DNA from: Gemella haemolysans
GTDB taxonomy: Bacteria; Bacillota; Bacilli; Staphylococcales; Gemellaceae
NCBI RefSeq assembly: GCF_901873445.1
Contig: NZ_CABFLN010000053.1
Coordinates: 1 to 64,000, forward strand
Length of the DNA: 64,000 bases
Direction: 5' to 3'
Part shown: positions 43,758-53,641 of the stretch, in pieces
How the letters are laid out: every line of letters starts with the position of its first letter
How positions within the stretch are numbered: the stretch's first letter is position 1
The notes under the pieces: model-generated
What the model was told of the DNA's origin: nothing
Databases searched by the model: none
The model's input: the letters and a program-made list of their open reading frames with translations, nothing else
Program-made: the position numbers and the translations under genes

Positions 43758-44247
43758 CTTTATACCTCCTATAGTTAAGATTATTTTCTAGTATTGTTAA
43801 CAGCAGTTTTTCTAACTGTTCTACATCCTTTCTAGAAACATAGAATCCTAATTTTTCCGAACCAGTGTTTATACTAATCTTGTAAATATTGAACTTTTTC
43901 GATATTACATTTTGTTTAATTGTGTAATCTAGTATATTTCTAAGTGGGGCTACTTTCTCCAACTTAAAGAATGTATATATTAGTGTTGATGCTAGTTTAA
44001 AATATTCATCTGTTATTTCAAAAAATGTATTGTACTCATATTTATCTCTTAGCATTACAACTATGACATGATTTAAAAATACTAATCCTAATATTATCCA
44101 TAAGATAATATACAAGTCTACACCAAAAACTTCTTCAAAACCAGTAAATTTAAAAATTGCAGAAGCCACAGCAACACACGTTAAACTTATCGCCCAAATA
44201 TTAAAGAATATATAATCAACATACAATCTTCCTATATACTTTCTCAC
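43750..44247 (-). CDS. Third bPH-like membrane protein
   Basis: 165 aa. Two hydrophobic segments (~12-35, ~45-65) then a bPH2-like domain with KVAPLRNILDYTIKQNVISKKFNIY, where the xxxNIxxxxxxxxxxxxxxF pattern is the family hallmark. First gene of the three; probably forms a complex with the other two. Confidence 0.75.
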   Translation of the reverse strand: MRKYIGRLYVDYIFFNIWAISLTCVAVASAIFKFTGFEEVFGVDLYIILWIILGLVFLNHVIVVMLRDKYEYNTFFEITDEYFKLASTLIYTFFKLEKVAPLRNILDYTIKQNVISKKFNIYKISINTGSEKLGFYVSRKDVEQLEKLLLTILENNLNYRRYKDE

Positions 44248-44266
44248 AAAATCCCTCCCTTTTTTA

Positions 44267-44896
44267 TTAACAACCTATAAGATTTAGATTTCGTTCACGT
44301 TCAATTGTAGTCTCATCTCCATGCCCTGGATAAACTATTTTCGCACCATCAAGCTTGAATAATACATTTCCTAATGAATTTTTCAAGGCATCATAATCTG
44401 ATCCGTATAAATCATAACGACCAAAACCGCTTCTAAATAATGCATCTCCTACAACTATAAATTTTCCAAAGTCGAATGATACTCCACCTGGTGAATGCCC
44501 CGGGGTTGGTAGAACTGTAAAACTTAAACCGGCAATTTCGTATTTTTTATTTTCTTCAAACTCAAATTCTGCTGGATCAGTCATTGGTGGTCTTCTTAAA
44601 CGGAACAAAGTTGATCCATTAAAATCTGGATTTTGTAACCAGTCACGTTCATGTCCCGAAATATATACAGGCACTCCGTAATGTTTTCTACACTCATCTA
44701 ATGACATAATATGATCAAAATGAGCATGAGTTAATAATATTGCTTCGATTTTCACATTTAATTCATCTACCGCCTTTTGAATTCTATCGAAACCTTCCCC
44801 TGGATCTACAATAACTCCGCGCCCATCTTTATAAACTATATAACAGTTTTCATCTACCATATCCATTACTATTCTTCTAATTTCTGCTTTTGTCAT
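44267..44896 (-). CDS. MBL-fold metallo-hydrolase (glyoxalase II-like, YqgX type)
   Basis: 209 aa. HAHFDH (~57-62) is the zinc motif, with further His in PGHSPGG (~132), GDALFR Asp and PGHGDET near the end. Short relatives hydrolyse thioesters such as those of glutathione or bacillithiol; substrate unknown. 19 bp upstream of the bPH genes, possibly the head of that transcript. Confidence 0.88.
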   Translation of the reverse strand: MTKAEIRRIVMDMVDENCYIVYKDGRGVIVDPGEGFDRIQKAVDELNVKIEAILLTHAHFDHIMSLDECRKHYGVPVYISGHERDWLQNPDFNGSTLFRLRRPPMTDPAEFEFEENKKYEIAGLSFTVLPTPGHSPGGVSFDFGKFIVVGDALFRSGFGRYDLYGSDYDALKNSLGNVLFKLDGAKIVYPGHGDETTIERERNLNLIGC

Positions 44897-45127
44897 TTTC
44901 TCAAAACCTTTCCATAATTATTGTTATCTTTATTTTATCCTATTATTATGTTATTAACAAGTCTTGGTTAGTAGTTTTTTTACTTTACTTATATAACCTC
45001 TCTTCTCTTGACCTTATTTAATATTTTTTTTATACTTGAATAGTATGGTTTTCATAAGAAACTTAGTTTTTTCCTAACTTTTTCATGAAAAGTCGGGTTT
45101 AAATATCTAAGAAAAGGAGATACAAAA

Positions 45128-46276
45128 ATGAAATTAAATTCATTCGCTAAGTTTTCATTACTTAGTATTTCAATATTATTAATGTCACACCTTGCTATTT
45201 CTCCAGTAATTCCAAATCTATATAATTTTTATCATACTAATAACCCAAACATAGGTCTGGCTTCTGTAGAGAGTTTAGCAACAATACCAGCTATGATGAT
45301 TACAATTTTCGTTCTTCTTAGCAATGGTGTTATTAAATTAATCGGAAAGAAAAACACAGTTCTTCTTGGGCTTATACTTATCTTTATCTTTGGTATAGTA
45401 CCAGCCTTTACAACTAACTTCAAAGTTGTCTTAATCAGTAGATTACTTCTTGGTGCTGGTATCGGATTATTCAACTCACTTTCAATCAGTATGATTAGTG
45501 ATTTCTTTGATGAAGAACACCGTGGTACTATGATCGGATTAAGAACTGCATTTTTAAATGTAGGTAAAGCTTTAACTACCTTTATTTCAGGATACTTATT
45601 AATCTACGGTATTCAATATACATTTTTAGTTTATGCTTTAGCACTTCCTATATTTATAATATTCCTATTATTCGTACCTAATGCTGAAAATGTAAATAAT
45701 AAAAAAGTAAGTATTAAGTTTCATAAAGAAACTATCGTTCTAACTCTTCTAACATTTCTAGTAGGAATTTCTTACATGGGAGCAACTATTAAAATCCCTA
45801 CACTACTAGCAGAAAAATATCATTATCAACCAGATATAGCTAGAAATCTACTTACAATCTTAGCTTTAAGTGGTATACTTTCTGGAGTTATCTTTGGTAT
45901 TCTAGTTAAAAGATTTAAAAATCTAACTTTACCAATTATGTTAAGTTTCATGACTGTTGGAAGTGTATTATTTACTTTAACAAATAATATTATTATCTTC
46001 TACATCTCAGCTATTTTTATTGGAATAAGCTTCGTAGGAACTATGTCATTTAACTTCTTCTATATTTCAAACAAGTTAGATAATAAATTTATCAACTTTG
46101 CAACAAGTGTAATTTTAGTTGGTGGAAATATTGGTGTTATCCTTACTCCTGTAGTGCTGACAAAAATACCGGAAGCCCTACACTTAGAAAAATATACAAC
46201 ACCATTTTTCATTACTACTGCTTTAATGCTAATTTCTACATTAGTTAGTTATACAGTATTAAGAAATAAAAAATAA
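45128..46276 (+). CDS. MFS transporter
   Basis: 382 aa, about 12 membrane segments. Contains the loop 2-3 type segment LIGKKNTVLLGL and, near 130, DEEHRGTMIGLRTAFLNVGKALTTFISGYL, as in the YxlH/YcxA-like drug or sugar exporters. Substrate unknown. Strong SD AAAAGGAG. Single gene with its own terminator. Confidence 0.88.
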   Translation: MKLNSFAKFSLLSISILLMSHLAISPVIPNLYNFYHTNNPNIGLASVESLATIPAMMITIFVLLSNGVIKLIGKKNTVLLGLILIFIFGIVPAFTTNFKVVLISRLLLGAGIGLFNSLSISMISDFFDEEHRGTMIGLRTAFLNVGKALTTFISGYLLIYGIQYTFLVYALALPIFIIFLLFVPNAENVNNKKVSIKFHKETIVLTLLTFLVGISYMGATIKIPTLLAEKYHYQPDIARNLLTILALSGILSGVIFGILVKRFKNLTLPIMLSFMTVGSVLFTLTNNIIIFYISAIFIGISFVGTMSFNFFYISNKLDNKFINFATSVILVGGNIGVILTPVVLTKIPEALHLEKYTTPFFITTALMLISTLVSYTVLRNKK

Positions 46277-46321
46277 AAGGAGAACATCTTTGATACTAAT
46301 ATCTTAGATGTTCTCCTTTTT
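46275..46321. terminator. Bidirectional terminator
   Basis: AAAAGGAGAACATCT pairs with AGATGTTCTCCTTTT between convergent MFS and sortase genes. Confidence 0.9.
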
Positions 46322-46322
46322 A

Positions 46323-47168
46323 TTAACTATTAAACAGCTCTTTATTTTTCTCTAAAAATTCTTTTAATTCATTATCTGGTACTTGTCTTGCTAACACTAG
46401 TGTTCGTAATGCAACATCGTCTATTCTACAAGTACAGAAAACAGTCATATTATCCTCTCCAGAAATTTTACTATTTTCTAGCCAATTTCTAGCACCTTCT
46501 TTAAACAGCTTAATAAATTCTCCTTTTTTATCTGAAGTAGTAGGAATTTGATATAAATTCGTAAATTCATTTACAACTTTCACACCAGTTACTTCATAAT
46601 AATACTTTCTTTCAGGAGTTTCCATAACAATAACTCTATGACTATCAAAATAATCTTTTTTTGCAAACCAGTTCATATTATTAAACACTCTAGTGTCTAA
46701 AGTAATTTTCTTTTCTTCAATTCCAGCTCTTGCATGTCCGAAAACCCATTTAACATCACTCTTAGTTAAATCAGGTTGATTCTCATAATCCATGAAAACT
46801 GCTCCTAAAAGAGGTGCTGGTTTGTTATTCAAATCATATTCCAGATATTTTGAATTATTAGTTGTTTGCAACATCGGTTCTTTTAAAGAATCTTTCCCAT
46901 CACCTAGTACATACATATAACCGATAACCTCTCTATTTATCGCCTTCAACTCATTAAATTTTTTTTCTAAGTATTCTTTCTCCGCTTTATCTACAACATA
47001 TTTTTCTTCTTGTTTTACATTTTCTTTTTTCTCAACTTGAGTATAAAATTCACTTGAACCTATATTCGAATTAAAGTATGAGTAAGCTCCAAATGAACCA
47101 CCAATTAAAATTATAACTAGTAGTAGATATTTTACTATATTTCTGAATATTGATTTACTATTTTTCAT
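46323..47168 (-). CDS. srtB: Class B sortase
   Basis: 281 aa. One N-terminal membrane anchor (~12-30), a charged linker, then the sortase domain. Catalytic His in VFGHARAG (~145), the SrtB-type helix insertion region NMNWFAKKDYFDSHRVIV (~165-182), catalytic Cys in VFCTCR (~245) and Arg in LVLARQV (~262). Class B enzymes attach haem-uptake proteins or pilus subunits; no NPQTN-type substrate is next to it. The adhesin and nuclease in this window would need a class A enzyme elsewhere. Confidence 0.9.
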   Translation of the reverse strand: MKNSKSIFRNIVKYLLLVIILIGGSFGAYSYFNSNIGSSEFYTQVEKKENVKQEEKYVVDKAEKEYLEKKFNELKAINREVIGYMYVLGDGKDSLKEPMLQTTNNSKYLEYDLNNKPAPLLGAVFMDYENQPDLTKSDVKWVFGHARAGIEEKKITLDTRVFNNMNWFAKKDYFDSHRVIVMETPERKYYYEVTGVKVVNEFTNLYQIPTTSDKKGEFIKLFKEGARNWLENSKISGEDNMTVFCTCRIDDVALRTLVLARQVPDNELKEFLEKNKELFNS

Positions 47169-47335
47169 TAAGTCTTTCCTTTCTATAAATTATCTCTTTT
47201 TGTCTAAATCACAAATTAGATTATATCATATTTACATAAATTTCTTCAAAAGACTATATTGCTAGTTTGAAAATTAATTTTGATTTATGTATTATTTAAT
47301 TTTCATCTAGAATTATTCTTTTAGCATTCAAAAAA

Positions 47336-47373
47336 AGAGTGATTTAAAATCAGTTGATATTTTAAATCACCCT
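47336..47373 (-). terminator. Terminator of the pyruvate-kinase-like gene
   Basis: GGTGATTTAAAATATC pairs with GATTTTAAATCACT (one-base offset), followed by TTTTTTT on the minus strand. Confidence 0.85.
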
Positions 47374-47395
47374 TATTATGGTTTATTTTATTATT

Positions 47396-48547
47396 TTAAA
47401 CTTGTCTAATATTTACAAAGTCAGTAGGTGGAACATTGTCTTTTCCTAAATCTGGTTGTCCTGCTGTGATTAGAATTAAATCTCCTTCTTTTGCTAAACC
47501 AGAATCTTTAGAAAAATTCGGTGCACAATTTAGCATTTCTTCCATTGATAGTGTTTTTTCTTCTATGAATGTAGTAACACCTCGTGTTAATGCTAATTTT
47601 CTAGCTTTTTGTTTAGTTGGCACTACTGCTAATATTGGAACTTTTGGTCGATATCTTGCGATAAACTTCGCAGTACTTCCTGACTTCGTATAAGTTACGA
47701 TATTATTTACATCAACAGAATCAAGTAGGTATTTAGTTGATAATGAGATTGCATGCGCAATGTTCATTTTGTGATGTTTATATTCTTCCGAATCATCGTC
47801 TTTTACTATATCTTGATTTTCGATGTAGGTAATTATTCTATCAACTGTTTCTAATGCTTCTTTAGGGTAATTCCCTATTGCTGTTTCTTCAATTAACATA
47901 ATTGCATCAACACCATCTATAATTGCATTAGCTACATCAGACACTTCTGCACGTGTTGGTCTTGGGTTATAAATCATTGAATGAAGCATTTGTGTTGTTA
48001 ATATTACTTCTTTTGTCGAATCATTAGCTTTTCTAATAATTTCTTTTTGGATACTAGGTAAATTTTGGTAAGGTAATTCCATACCTAGCTCATCCCTATT
48101 AATCATTATTGAATCTGCAAATTGAATAATTTCATCAATATTCTCGTACGCTTCTTTACAATCTATTTTTACAATTAATCCAATATCTTTCTTCTCATTA
48201 GCTTGAAGTATACTTTTTACTTTTCTAATTTCATCCAAATTACTAACAAATGGGCAGGCAACAAAGTCAACATCATTTTGACAAGCAAAATGAACATTGT
48301 TCTCTTCAATTTTTATAAGTTTATACTTACTTTCTGCATATATATGATCTAAATCATAAATTATTGCAGTATTTTTATTTAGTTTTTCTCTTAATTCTTT
48401 TATCTTACTAATTCTAAAATCACACTCTTCTGTACATCCATAATAATTATCAATTAATACAGCATCCGCCCCATTTTCTATAATATATTCTAATAGTTCT
48501 TCTGTACTGTTTCCTAAAGTTGCGATAATTTTTGCCTTTCTAGTCAT
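47396..48547 (-). CDS. Degenerate pyruvate kinase-like protein without B domain
   Basis: 383 aa, against ~470-585 for pyruvate kinase. The A-domain core is clear: TTQMLHSMIYNPRPTRAEVSD and GVDAIMLIEETAIGNYP (~200-235), and the C-terminal domain with YTKSGSTAKFIARYRP (~290). But the N-terminal RxNxSHG substrate motif is replaced (LIDNYYGCTEE), the B-domain lid is absent between ~75 and ~110, KIE reads KID, and the MARGDLG metal site reads NRDELG. Catalytic pyruvate kinase activity is therefore doubtful. It may be a regulatory or diverged enzyme. Single gene with its own terminator. Confidence 0.8.
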   Translation of the reverse strand: MTRKAKIIATLGNSTEELLEYIIENGADAVLIDNYYGCTEECDFRISKIKELREKLNKNTAIIYDLDHIYAESKYKLIKIEENNVHFACQNDVDFVACPFVSNLDEIRKVKSILQANEKKDIGLIVKIDCKEAYENIDEIIQFADSIMINRDELGMELPYQNLPSIQKEIIRKANDSTKEVILTTQMLHSMIYNPRPTRAEVSDVANAIIDGVDAIMLIEETAIGNYPKEALETVDRIITYIENQDIVKDDDSEEYKHHKMNIAHAISLSTKYLLDSVDVNNIVTYTKSGSTAKFIARYRPKVPILAVVPTKQKARKLALTRGVTTFIEEKTLSMEEMLNCAPNFSKDSGLAKEGDLILITAGQPDLGKDNVPPTDFVNIRQV

Positions 48548-48782
48548 AATATACCTACCTTATCTTTAAAACGTTTCCTTTAAAAATTATTATAACACAT
48601 TAAATTATTATTTTCTAGACAGTTTTATAAATTTGTAATCTTTAGCTCCTATTACTTTTGTGCTCTTTTCTCTATTGAAATTATAATTCATTTTCTTTTA
48701 ATATTGTAAAAACGTTAATTTTTCAGCTATATTCATTCTTTAGAATCATTAATAAAATTTCTAAGTCTACATATTACAATAA
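48548..48782. other. Intergenic spacer, nothing recognised
   Basis: AT-rich; presumably carries the promoter of the pyruvate-kinase-like gene and the downstream side of dusB, but no clear hexamers or ORF stand out. Confidence 0.4.
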
Positions 48783-48823
48783 TAAAAAAGAAACTATACA
48801 TTAATACGTACAATTTCTTTTTT
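48783..48823 (-). terminator. dusB operon terminator
   Basis: AAAAAAGAAA(C)T..TACGTA..A(G)TTTCTTTTTT hairpin with T-rich flanks. Confidence 0.75.
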
Positions 48824-48861
48824 CTATATTTTACATTTCAATTAATCAATAATTCAACACA

Positions 48862-49869
48862 TTAAATTATAATTTCTTTTTTAGGTGTTGCTACTCCTGA
48901 TTCAAGATAATCTAAAAATTCACCAAATAAATTTTCCATCTCTGCATATGAGTTTAAAGTATTTAATTCTTTTTTAACTTTTGCTCCACCTTTAATACCT
49001 TTCATGTAATAAGCAGCATGTTTTCTCATTTCATGTACAGCAACTTTCTCAGGCTTAATTTCCATAAGTCTTCTTAAGTGTAATAAACATACATCTATTT
49101 TTTCTCTTGGTGTTGGTTCTTCTGTTAATTCCCCAGTTTCAAGATATTTAACTGTGCGATATAACATCCATGGATTTCCTAAAGCTGCACGCCCAATCAT
49201 AACCGCATCACAGTTAGTATCATCTAACATCTTCTTAGCTAATTCAGGTGTAGTTACATCACCATTACCTATTACAGGAATTTTAAGTTCTTTTTTCACA
49301 TCACGAATAACATCCCAGTTAGCTTTCCCACTATACATCTGAACTTTTGTTCTACCGTGGATAGCAATTGCACTAGCTCCAGCGCGCTCTGCATTTCTTG
49401 CATTATCCATTATATAAATATGCTCATCATCCCATCCCATACGCATTTTTACAGTTACAGGTTTAGACACTGAGTCTACAAGACGGGCAATTACCTCGTA
49501 TACCTTATCGGGATTAAGAAGTAACTTACTACCAGCATCTACTTTTGTAATTTTTGGAACTGGACATCCCATATTTAAGTCGATAATGTCAGCTTCTGTA
49601 TTTTTATCAACGTACTTCGCAGCTTCCACTAAAGTATCGATTTCTCCACCAAATATTTGTAAACTTAATGGACGCTCCCTTGGATCAATATATAACATAT
49701 TCATCGTCTTTTTATTATTAAATAAAATTGCTTTATCACTAACCATTTCAGCACAAACTAATCCAGCACCAAATTCCTTAGCTGTTAAACGAAACGCAGC
49801 GTTACACACACCTGCCATTGGTGCTAAAACTACTCTGTTCGGTATTTCAATTTCTCTAATTTTAAACAT
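48862..49869 (-). CDS. dusB: tRNA-dihydrouridine synthase DusB
   Basis: 335 aa FMN TIM barrel. LAPMAGVCNAAFR (~15-27), the catalytic Cys in DLNMGCPVPK (~98-107), VKMRMGWDD (~142) and IPVIGNGDV (~197). Reduces uridines in the D-loop of tRNA. Last gene after folB-folK, the same order as in Bacillales. Confidence 0.95.
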   Translation of the reverse strand: MFKIREIEIPNRVVLAPMAGVCNAAFRLTAKEFGAGLVCAEMVSDKAILFNNKKTMNMLYIDPRERPLSLQIFGGEIDTLVEAAKYVDKNTEADIIDLNMGCPVPKITKVDAGSKLLLNPDKVYEVIARLVDSVSKPVTVKMRMGWDDEHIYIMDNARNAERAGASAIAIHGRTKVQMYSGKANWDVIRDVKKELKIPVIGNGDVTTPELAKKMLDDTNCDAVMIGRAALGNPWMLYRTVKYLETGELTEEPTPREKIDVCLLHLRRLMEIKPEKVAVHEMRKHAAYYMKGIKGGAKVKKELNTLNSYAEMENLFGEFLDYLESGVATPKKEIII

Positions 49870-49885
49870 CTTCTATCCTTTCATT

Positions 49886-50359
49886 TTACAATTTTTCTTT
49901 ATACAAACTAATTTTTTCTGTTATTTTGTCTAATGATTGCTTTATACTCTTACCATCAACCTCTATAGCTCCATACATTTCTACTAATGGAGCTAGTACG
50001 AAATTTCTTTCATGAATATATTTATGAGGTACAATCAATCTATCATCATTAAAAACTAAATTATTATATGTGATTATATCGATATCTATCGTTCTATTTC
50101 CCCAGTGCTCTTTTCTAATACGACCAAGTTCTAACTCTATCTTTTGAATAGTATCTAGTAGTTCATAAGCTTCTATCGAAGTTTCTATTTCTATGCACAT
50201 ATTTAGAAAGTTTTGATCAGCTACTCCACCCCATGCAGGTGTTTCGTAAATACTGCTTAGTTTTATAATTTTAAGATTACTCGCTTCTATTTTTCTTAAA
50301 GCATCTTTTAAATATTGTTCTCGTGGCTCTATATTGGTTCCTAATGCCAGTATAATCAT
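49886..50359 (-). CDS. folK: HPPK (2-amino-4-hydroxy-6-hydroxymethyldihydropteridine pyrophosphokinase)
   Basis: 157 aa. LGTNIEPREQYL at the start, ETPAWGG, and the metal-binding NRTIDIDII (~92-100), then VPHKYIHERNFVLAPL. Folate synthesis step after FolB. Its start overlaps the folB stop by one base. Confidence 0.95.
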   Translation of the reverse strand: MIILALGTNIEPREQYLKDALRKIEASNLKIIKLSSIYETPAWGGVADQNFLNMCIEIETSIEAYELLDTIQKIELELGRIRKEHWGNRTIDIDIITYNNLVFNDDRLIVPHKYIHERNFVLAPLVEMYGAIEVDGKSIKQSLDKITEKISLYKEKL

Positions 50360-50736
50360 TATAATCCAAACTCCTCACGTGTTGTTTCTATAACTACTCC
50401 ACATTGTTCAAAATGATATTTTATAGGTGCAGATGGTTTATTAATTTCTAGCTTAACATTTTCAATTTGTAGAAACTTTTCAAAAATATTTTTTAAAATT
50501 TCTCCAGCTAAGCGTTCTAATAAATTATACGTATTTGAAGTTGCAGTCTCTACTACTACATCTGCAATATCAGCATAACTTATGCTGTCTGTCATCTCAT
50601 CACTAAACAACGCCTTCTTATAATCAAGCTCACACTCAATACTAAAAATAAATTTCTGACCTAATCTATTTTCTTCTTCAAATAACCCATGATTAGCAAA
50701 TACTTCAAGATTATTTATAAATAATTTCGTCTTCAT
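50359..50736 (-). CDS. folB: Dihydroneopterin aldolase
   Basis: 125 aa from ATG 50736, which gives the usual length; the ATG at 50754 has no better SD. VFANHGLFEEEN (~11-22), SISYADIADVV, TYNLLERLAGEI (Glu of the active site) and the Lys in INKPSAPI. Head of folB-folK-dusB; other folate genes are not in the window. Confidence 0.93.
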   Translation of the reverse strand: MKTKLFINNLEVFANHGLFEEENRLGQKFIFSIECELDYKKALFSDEMTDSISYADIADVVVETATSNTYNLLERLAGEILKNIFEKFLQIENVKLEINKPSAPIKYHFEQCGVVIETTREEFGL

Positions 50737-50833
50737 GATTAATATACCTCTCAATCATTATTTTGCTTAACTATAAAATTTTAACATATTTCACCTTATT
50801 TCTCTAATGATTATACTTACATATCAATAAAAA

Positions 50834-50880
50834 AAACGACTTAAAATTATGATTTAATAAAATTTCTTTTTAAGCCGTTT
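50834..50880 (-). terminator. Terminator of the cell-wall nuclease gene
   Basis: AAACGGCTTAAAA pairs with TTTTAAGTCGTTT, followed by a long T run on the minus strand. Confidence 0.88.
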
Positions 50881-50934
50881 AAGTAAAAATCAATTTTTCT
50901 TAGTATTTTTACTGTGAAATTTGAATATTTTTAT

Positions 50935-53499
50935 TTAGTTTTTACTTCTTTTTCTTCCTAAAACGAATGCAGCAACTGCACTTAATCCAGCAAATAGAAG
51001 TGAACTAGAAGAATTTAATCCAGTTTTTGGTAATATTGTATTTGTAGCATCCGCTTGCGTAGAATTATTCTTTTTAGAAGCTGATGATTTGGTTGCAATA
51101 ACAAATGTACTAAAGTGAGATGTATTAAAAGTAAGTTTTCCATCTGTATACGAAGTATCTTTTATTTCTTCTAACACATTACCATTAACGTGATATACTT
51201 TCAATTGTTGATTTTCATCTTTAGTCACTGCTAAAGTAACAACACGATTTTCTCCTGTAGCTTTTAGCTCGTTACCATCTTTATCTTCAAAATGAAGTTC
51301 TAGAGTTCTTACTACATTTAATTCTGAATTAAGTTCTTTAACCAATTCTTTTATTTCTTTAGCTCTTTCTCCTGTAATATCTTGAGCAACAAATTTATCA
51401 ACGTTGTTGATTTTTGATTCATCATATTCAACTGAGACTGTTACTCCATCAGCTAATGTAACAGTGCGAACAAAATCTTTTCCTGTTTTTTCAGAAGTAG
51501 CTAAATTAGCTGAATCTTTTGAACTATTAGGGTTAACTGAATTTACTAATACACCTGGTTGAGTTGATGTAGTTGATACTTCTTTCTTACTAAAGTCAAT
51601 TTGTACAACTACTGGATCGTGGTCAGAAGCACGCCCATGTTCTTCCATGAATGAAGCGTTAATATGAACTGGAGAGAATACTACTTTATCCTTAATATTT
51701 TTAGAAATTAAAATATTGTCTAAACTTTGATTGCTTCCACGGTAGAAGTATGAATATCTATCTCCTTGTTCATGTTCAGCCATTAAGTTAACTAGTTCAT
51801 TTCCTACGATTGTTCTTACACTATCTGAGAATTCAAAATCATTGAAGTCACCTGTTAGAACAAATTTTAAGTTAGGATTTTGACGTAATCCTTCTTTAAT
51901 AAATGCATTTAAGATTTTTGCTTCTTCTATACGTTTTGGTCTAGTATTTTCAACTGATGGTTGATTAGAACCATAAATTGCATCATCACCTAATTTTGAT
52001 TTTAAGTGGTTCGCAATTACTACGATTCTTTCACCTTTAAAATCAAATTCAGCAGCTAATGATTTTCTAACTTTCTCGAAGTGAACACTTGTTGGATCAA
52101 TTCTAGCTGGGTTTTTCTCAAGGTGTCCATTTACAAAGCGTGCAGCTTCCTCGCTTCCACCTTTTTCTTTACCAATTAGAGTTACTCTCTTAGGATTATA
52201 TAAATAAGCTACCCTAATGTTCGCGCCCGGTTTACCACCATCTTTTCCGTCAACTGGAGCTATCTCAGTATATTTATAATCGGGACCACCAAGACTCTTA
52301 ATTCTTTGAGCTAATTTTTCCCCACTCTTAACTCCATCAACAGTTCCATCATTTACTCCACCATTGTTATCTTGAACCTCAATAAGAGTTATGATATCAG
52401 GACTGTGAACTTCTTTTATAAATGAATTAGCAATTTTATCAACTTTTTCCTCAGGCGTTTCATCATGACCACTGTTATTTGCTGAGAAGTTTTCAATATT
52501 ATATGAAGCAATCGTTAATTTATCTTCAGAAGGATAAATTTTAGATACTTCACGTTTTAATCCTCCATCTTGAATTGCTGGTACACTAGATGGATCAATT
52601 TTATATGTTTTATTTTTATAAGTAACTACCCCTATAATATTTTCATTAAAGTAATCTTTTGCTTTTGCTACAAATTTATTCCCTACTGTAATAGGTAGTA
52701 CTTCTGTGTTTTGTACACCAGGACGAAGATTTACTCCACCGATGTTATTAAGTTTTTGACCTTTGTAGTCACCTGGTAATACATAAATATCACCTTTATA
52801 TTGCGGCCCAGTAACTTTTGGTTTAGTCACCTCTACACGCATCCCCTCTAGACTTTCCCAATAATCTAAAGCTTCAGTTTCTGGATTATATTTAGTTGGT
52901 GTATTATCAACTATGTCTTTAGGCATTTTTTCAGAAATGTTTAATGCTTTTGGTAAATCTGCTTTTCCTAATTTTGTTATAGTTGCGTTAATGATTTGAG
53001 TAACTGTTAAACTTCCAGCTGGTTTTTTAAAAGTTTGTCCTGGTTTTACAGAATATTCTTCCATATAACCTTCTTTAACAGTTCCTTGAACTTTTAATAA
53101 GTCACCTAATTCTACCTTATCTTTTGAAGCAACATATACTGCATCAGAAGTTTTCGGATTATTATCTGATACTTTATCTTGAACATAGAATCCTGTTTTA
53201 TCTGTCTTAGTTACAACAACATTGTTTATTACTACTTCTTTTCCAACTAAAGGACTTGCATGACTTTCACCTTGTACTTCCCCGATGTTTTTTACTTCTT
53301 TTGGAGCAGTAGCTTGAGGGTTTGTTGTAGGCGCTCCAACAGGTGTTACTTCATTTTTTCCTGTTGTAGTTGCTGGTGCTACTACTTCTGTTTTCACCTC
53401 AGCCGCAGAAACTTCATTGGCTTCAGCCGATAAATAAGTTGCCCCTACTCCTCCTAATACTGCACTTGCTAATAATATCGATAATTTGTATTTTTTCAC
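50935..53499 (-). CDS. LPXTG-anchored extracellular nuclease (SpnA/SsnA type)
   Basis: 854 aa. Signal peptide at 1-28. An OB-fold/lamin-like region (~85-290) is followed by an endonuclease/exonuclease/phosphatase domain (~330-650): LTIASYNIENFS, IITLIEVQDNNG, VIANHLKSKLG, VLTGDFNDFEFSD and the catalytic GRASDHDPVVVQID. A C-terminal module (~690-810), then LPKTG near residue 822, a hydrophobic span and RKRSKN. Known relatives are cell-wall DNases that degrade neutrophil extracellular traps. Single gene with its own terminator. Confidence 0.93.
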   Translation of the reverse strand: MKKYKLSILLASAVLGGVGATYLSAEANEVSAAEVKTEVVAPATTTGKNEVTPVGAPTTNPQATAPKEVKNIGEVQGESHASPLVGKEVVINNVVVTKTDKTGFYVQDKVSDNNPKTSDAVYVASKDKVELGDLLKVQGTVKEGYMEEYSVKPGQTFKKPAGSLTVTQIINATITKLGKADLPKALNISEKMPKDIVDNTPTKYNPETEALDYWESLEGMRVEVTKPKVTGPQYKGDIYVLPGDYKGQKLNNIGGVNLRPGVQNTEVLPITVGNKFVAKAKDYFNENIIGVVTYKNKTYKIDPSSVPAIQDGGLKREVSKIYPSEDKLTIASYNIENFSANNSGHDETPEEKVDKIANSFIKEVHSPDIITLIEVQDNNGGVNDGTVDGVKSGEKLAQRIKSLGGPDYKYTEIAPVDGKDGGKPGANIRVAYLYNPKRVTLIGKEKGGSEEAARFVNGHLEKNPARIDPTSVHFEKVRKSLAAEFDFKGERIVVIANHLKSKLGDDAIYGSNQPSVENTRPKRIEEAKILNAFIKEGLRQNPNLKFVLTGDFNDFEFSDSVRTIVGNELVNLMAEHEQGDRYSYFYRGSNQSLDNILISKNIKDKVVFSPVHINASFMEEHGRASDHDPVVVQIDFSKKEVSTTSTQPGVLVNSVNPNSSKDSANLATSEKTGKDFVRTVTLADGVTVSVEYDESKINNVDKFVAQDITGERAKEIKELVKELNSELNVVRTLELHFEDKDGNELKATGENRVVTLAVTKDENQQLKVYHVNGNVLEEIKDTSYTDGKLTFNTSHFSTFVIATKSSASKKNNSTQADATNTILPKTGLNSSSSLLFAGLSAVAAFVLGRKRSKN

Positions 53500-53587
53500 A
53501 ATATGAACTCCTTGTATATAAGTTTATACTAATTATTTTACTATTAATCTACCTAATAAGCAACATCAATTGTTTACCTTTACAAAA

Positions 53588-53622
53588 AAATCCTCAATAT
53601 AGATTTTTCTATATTGAAGATT
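53588..53622 (-). terminator. Terminator of the MFS/DUF2087 unit
   Basis: AATC(T)TCAATATAG pairs with CTATATTGAGGATT, then TTTTTTG on the minus strand. Confidence 0.85.
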
Positions 53623-53641
53623 CTTAAAATCAATAATTAAA

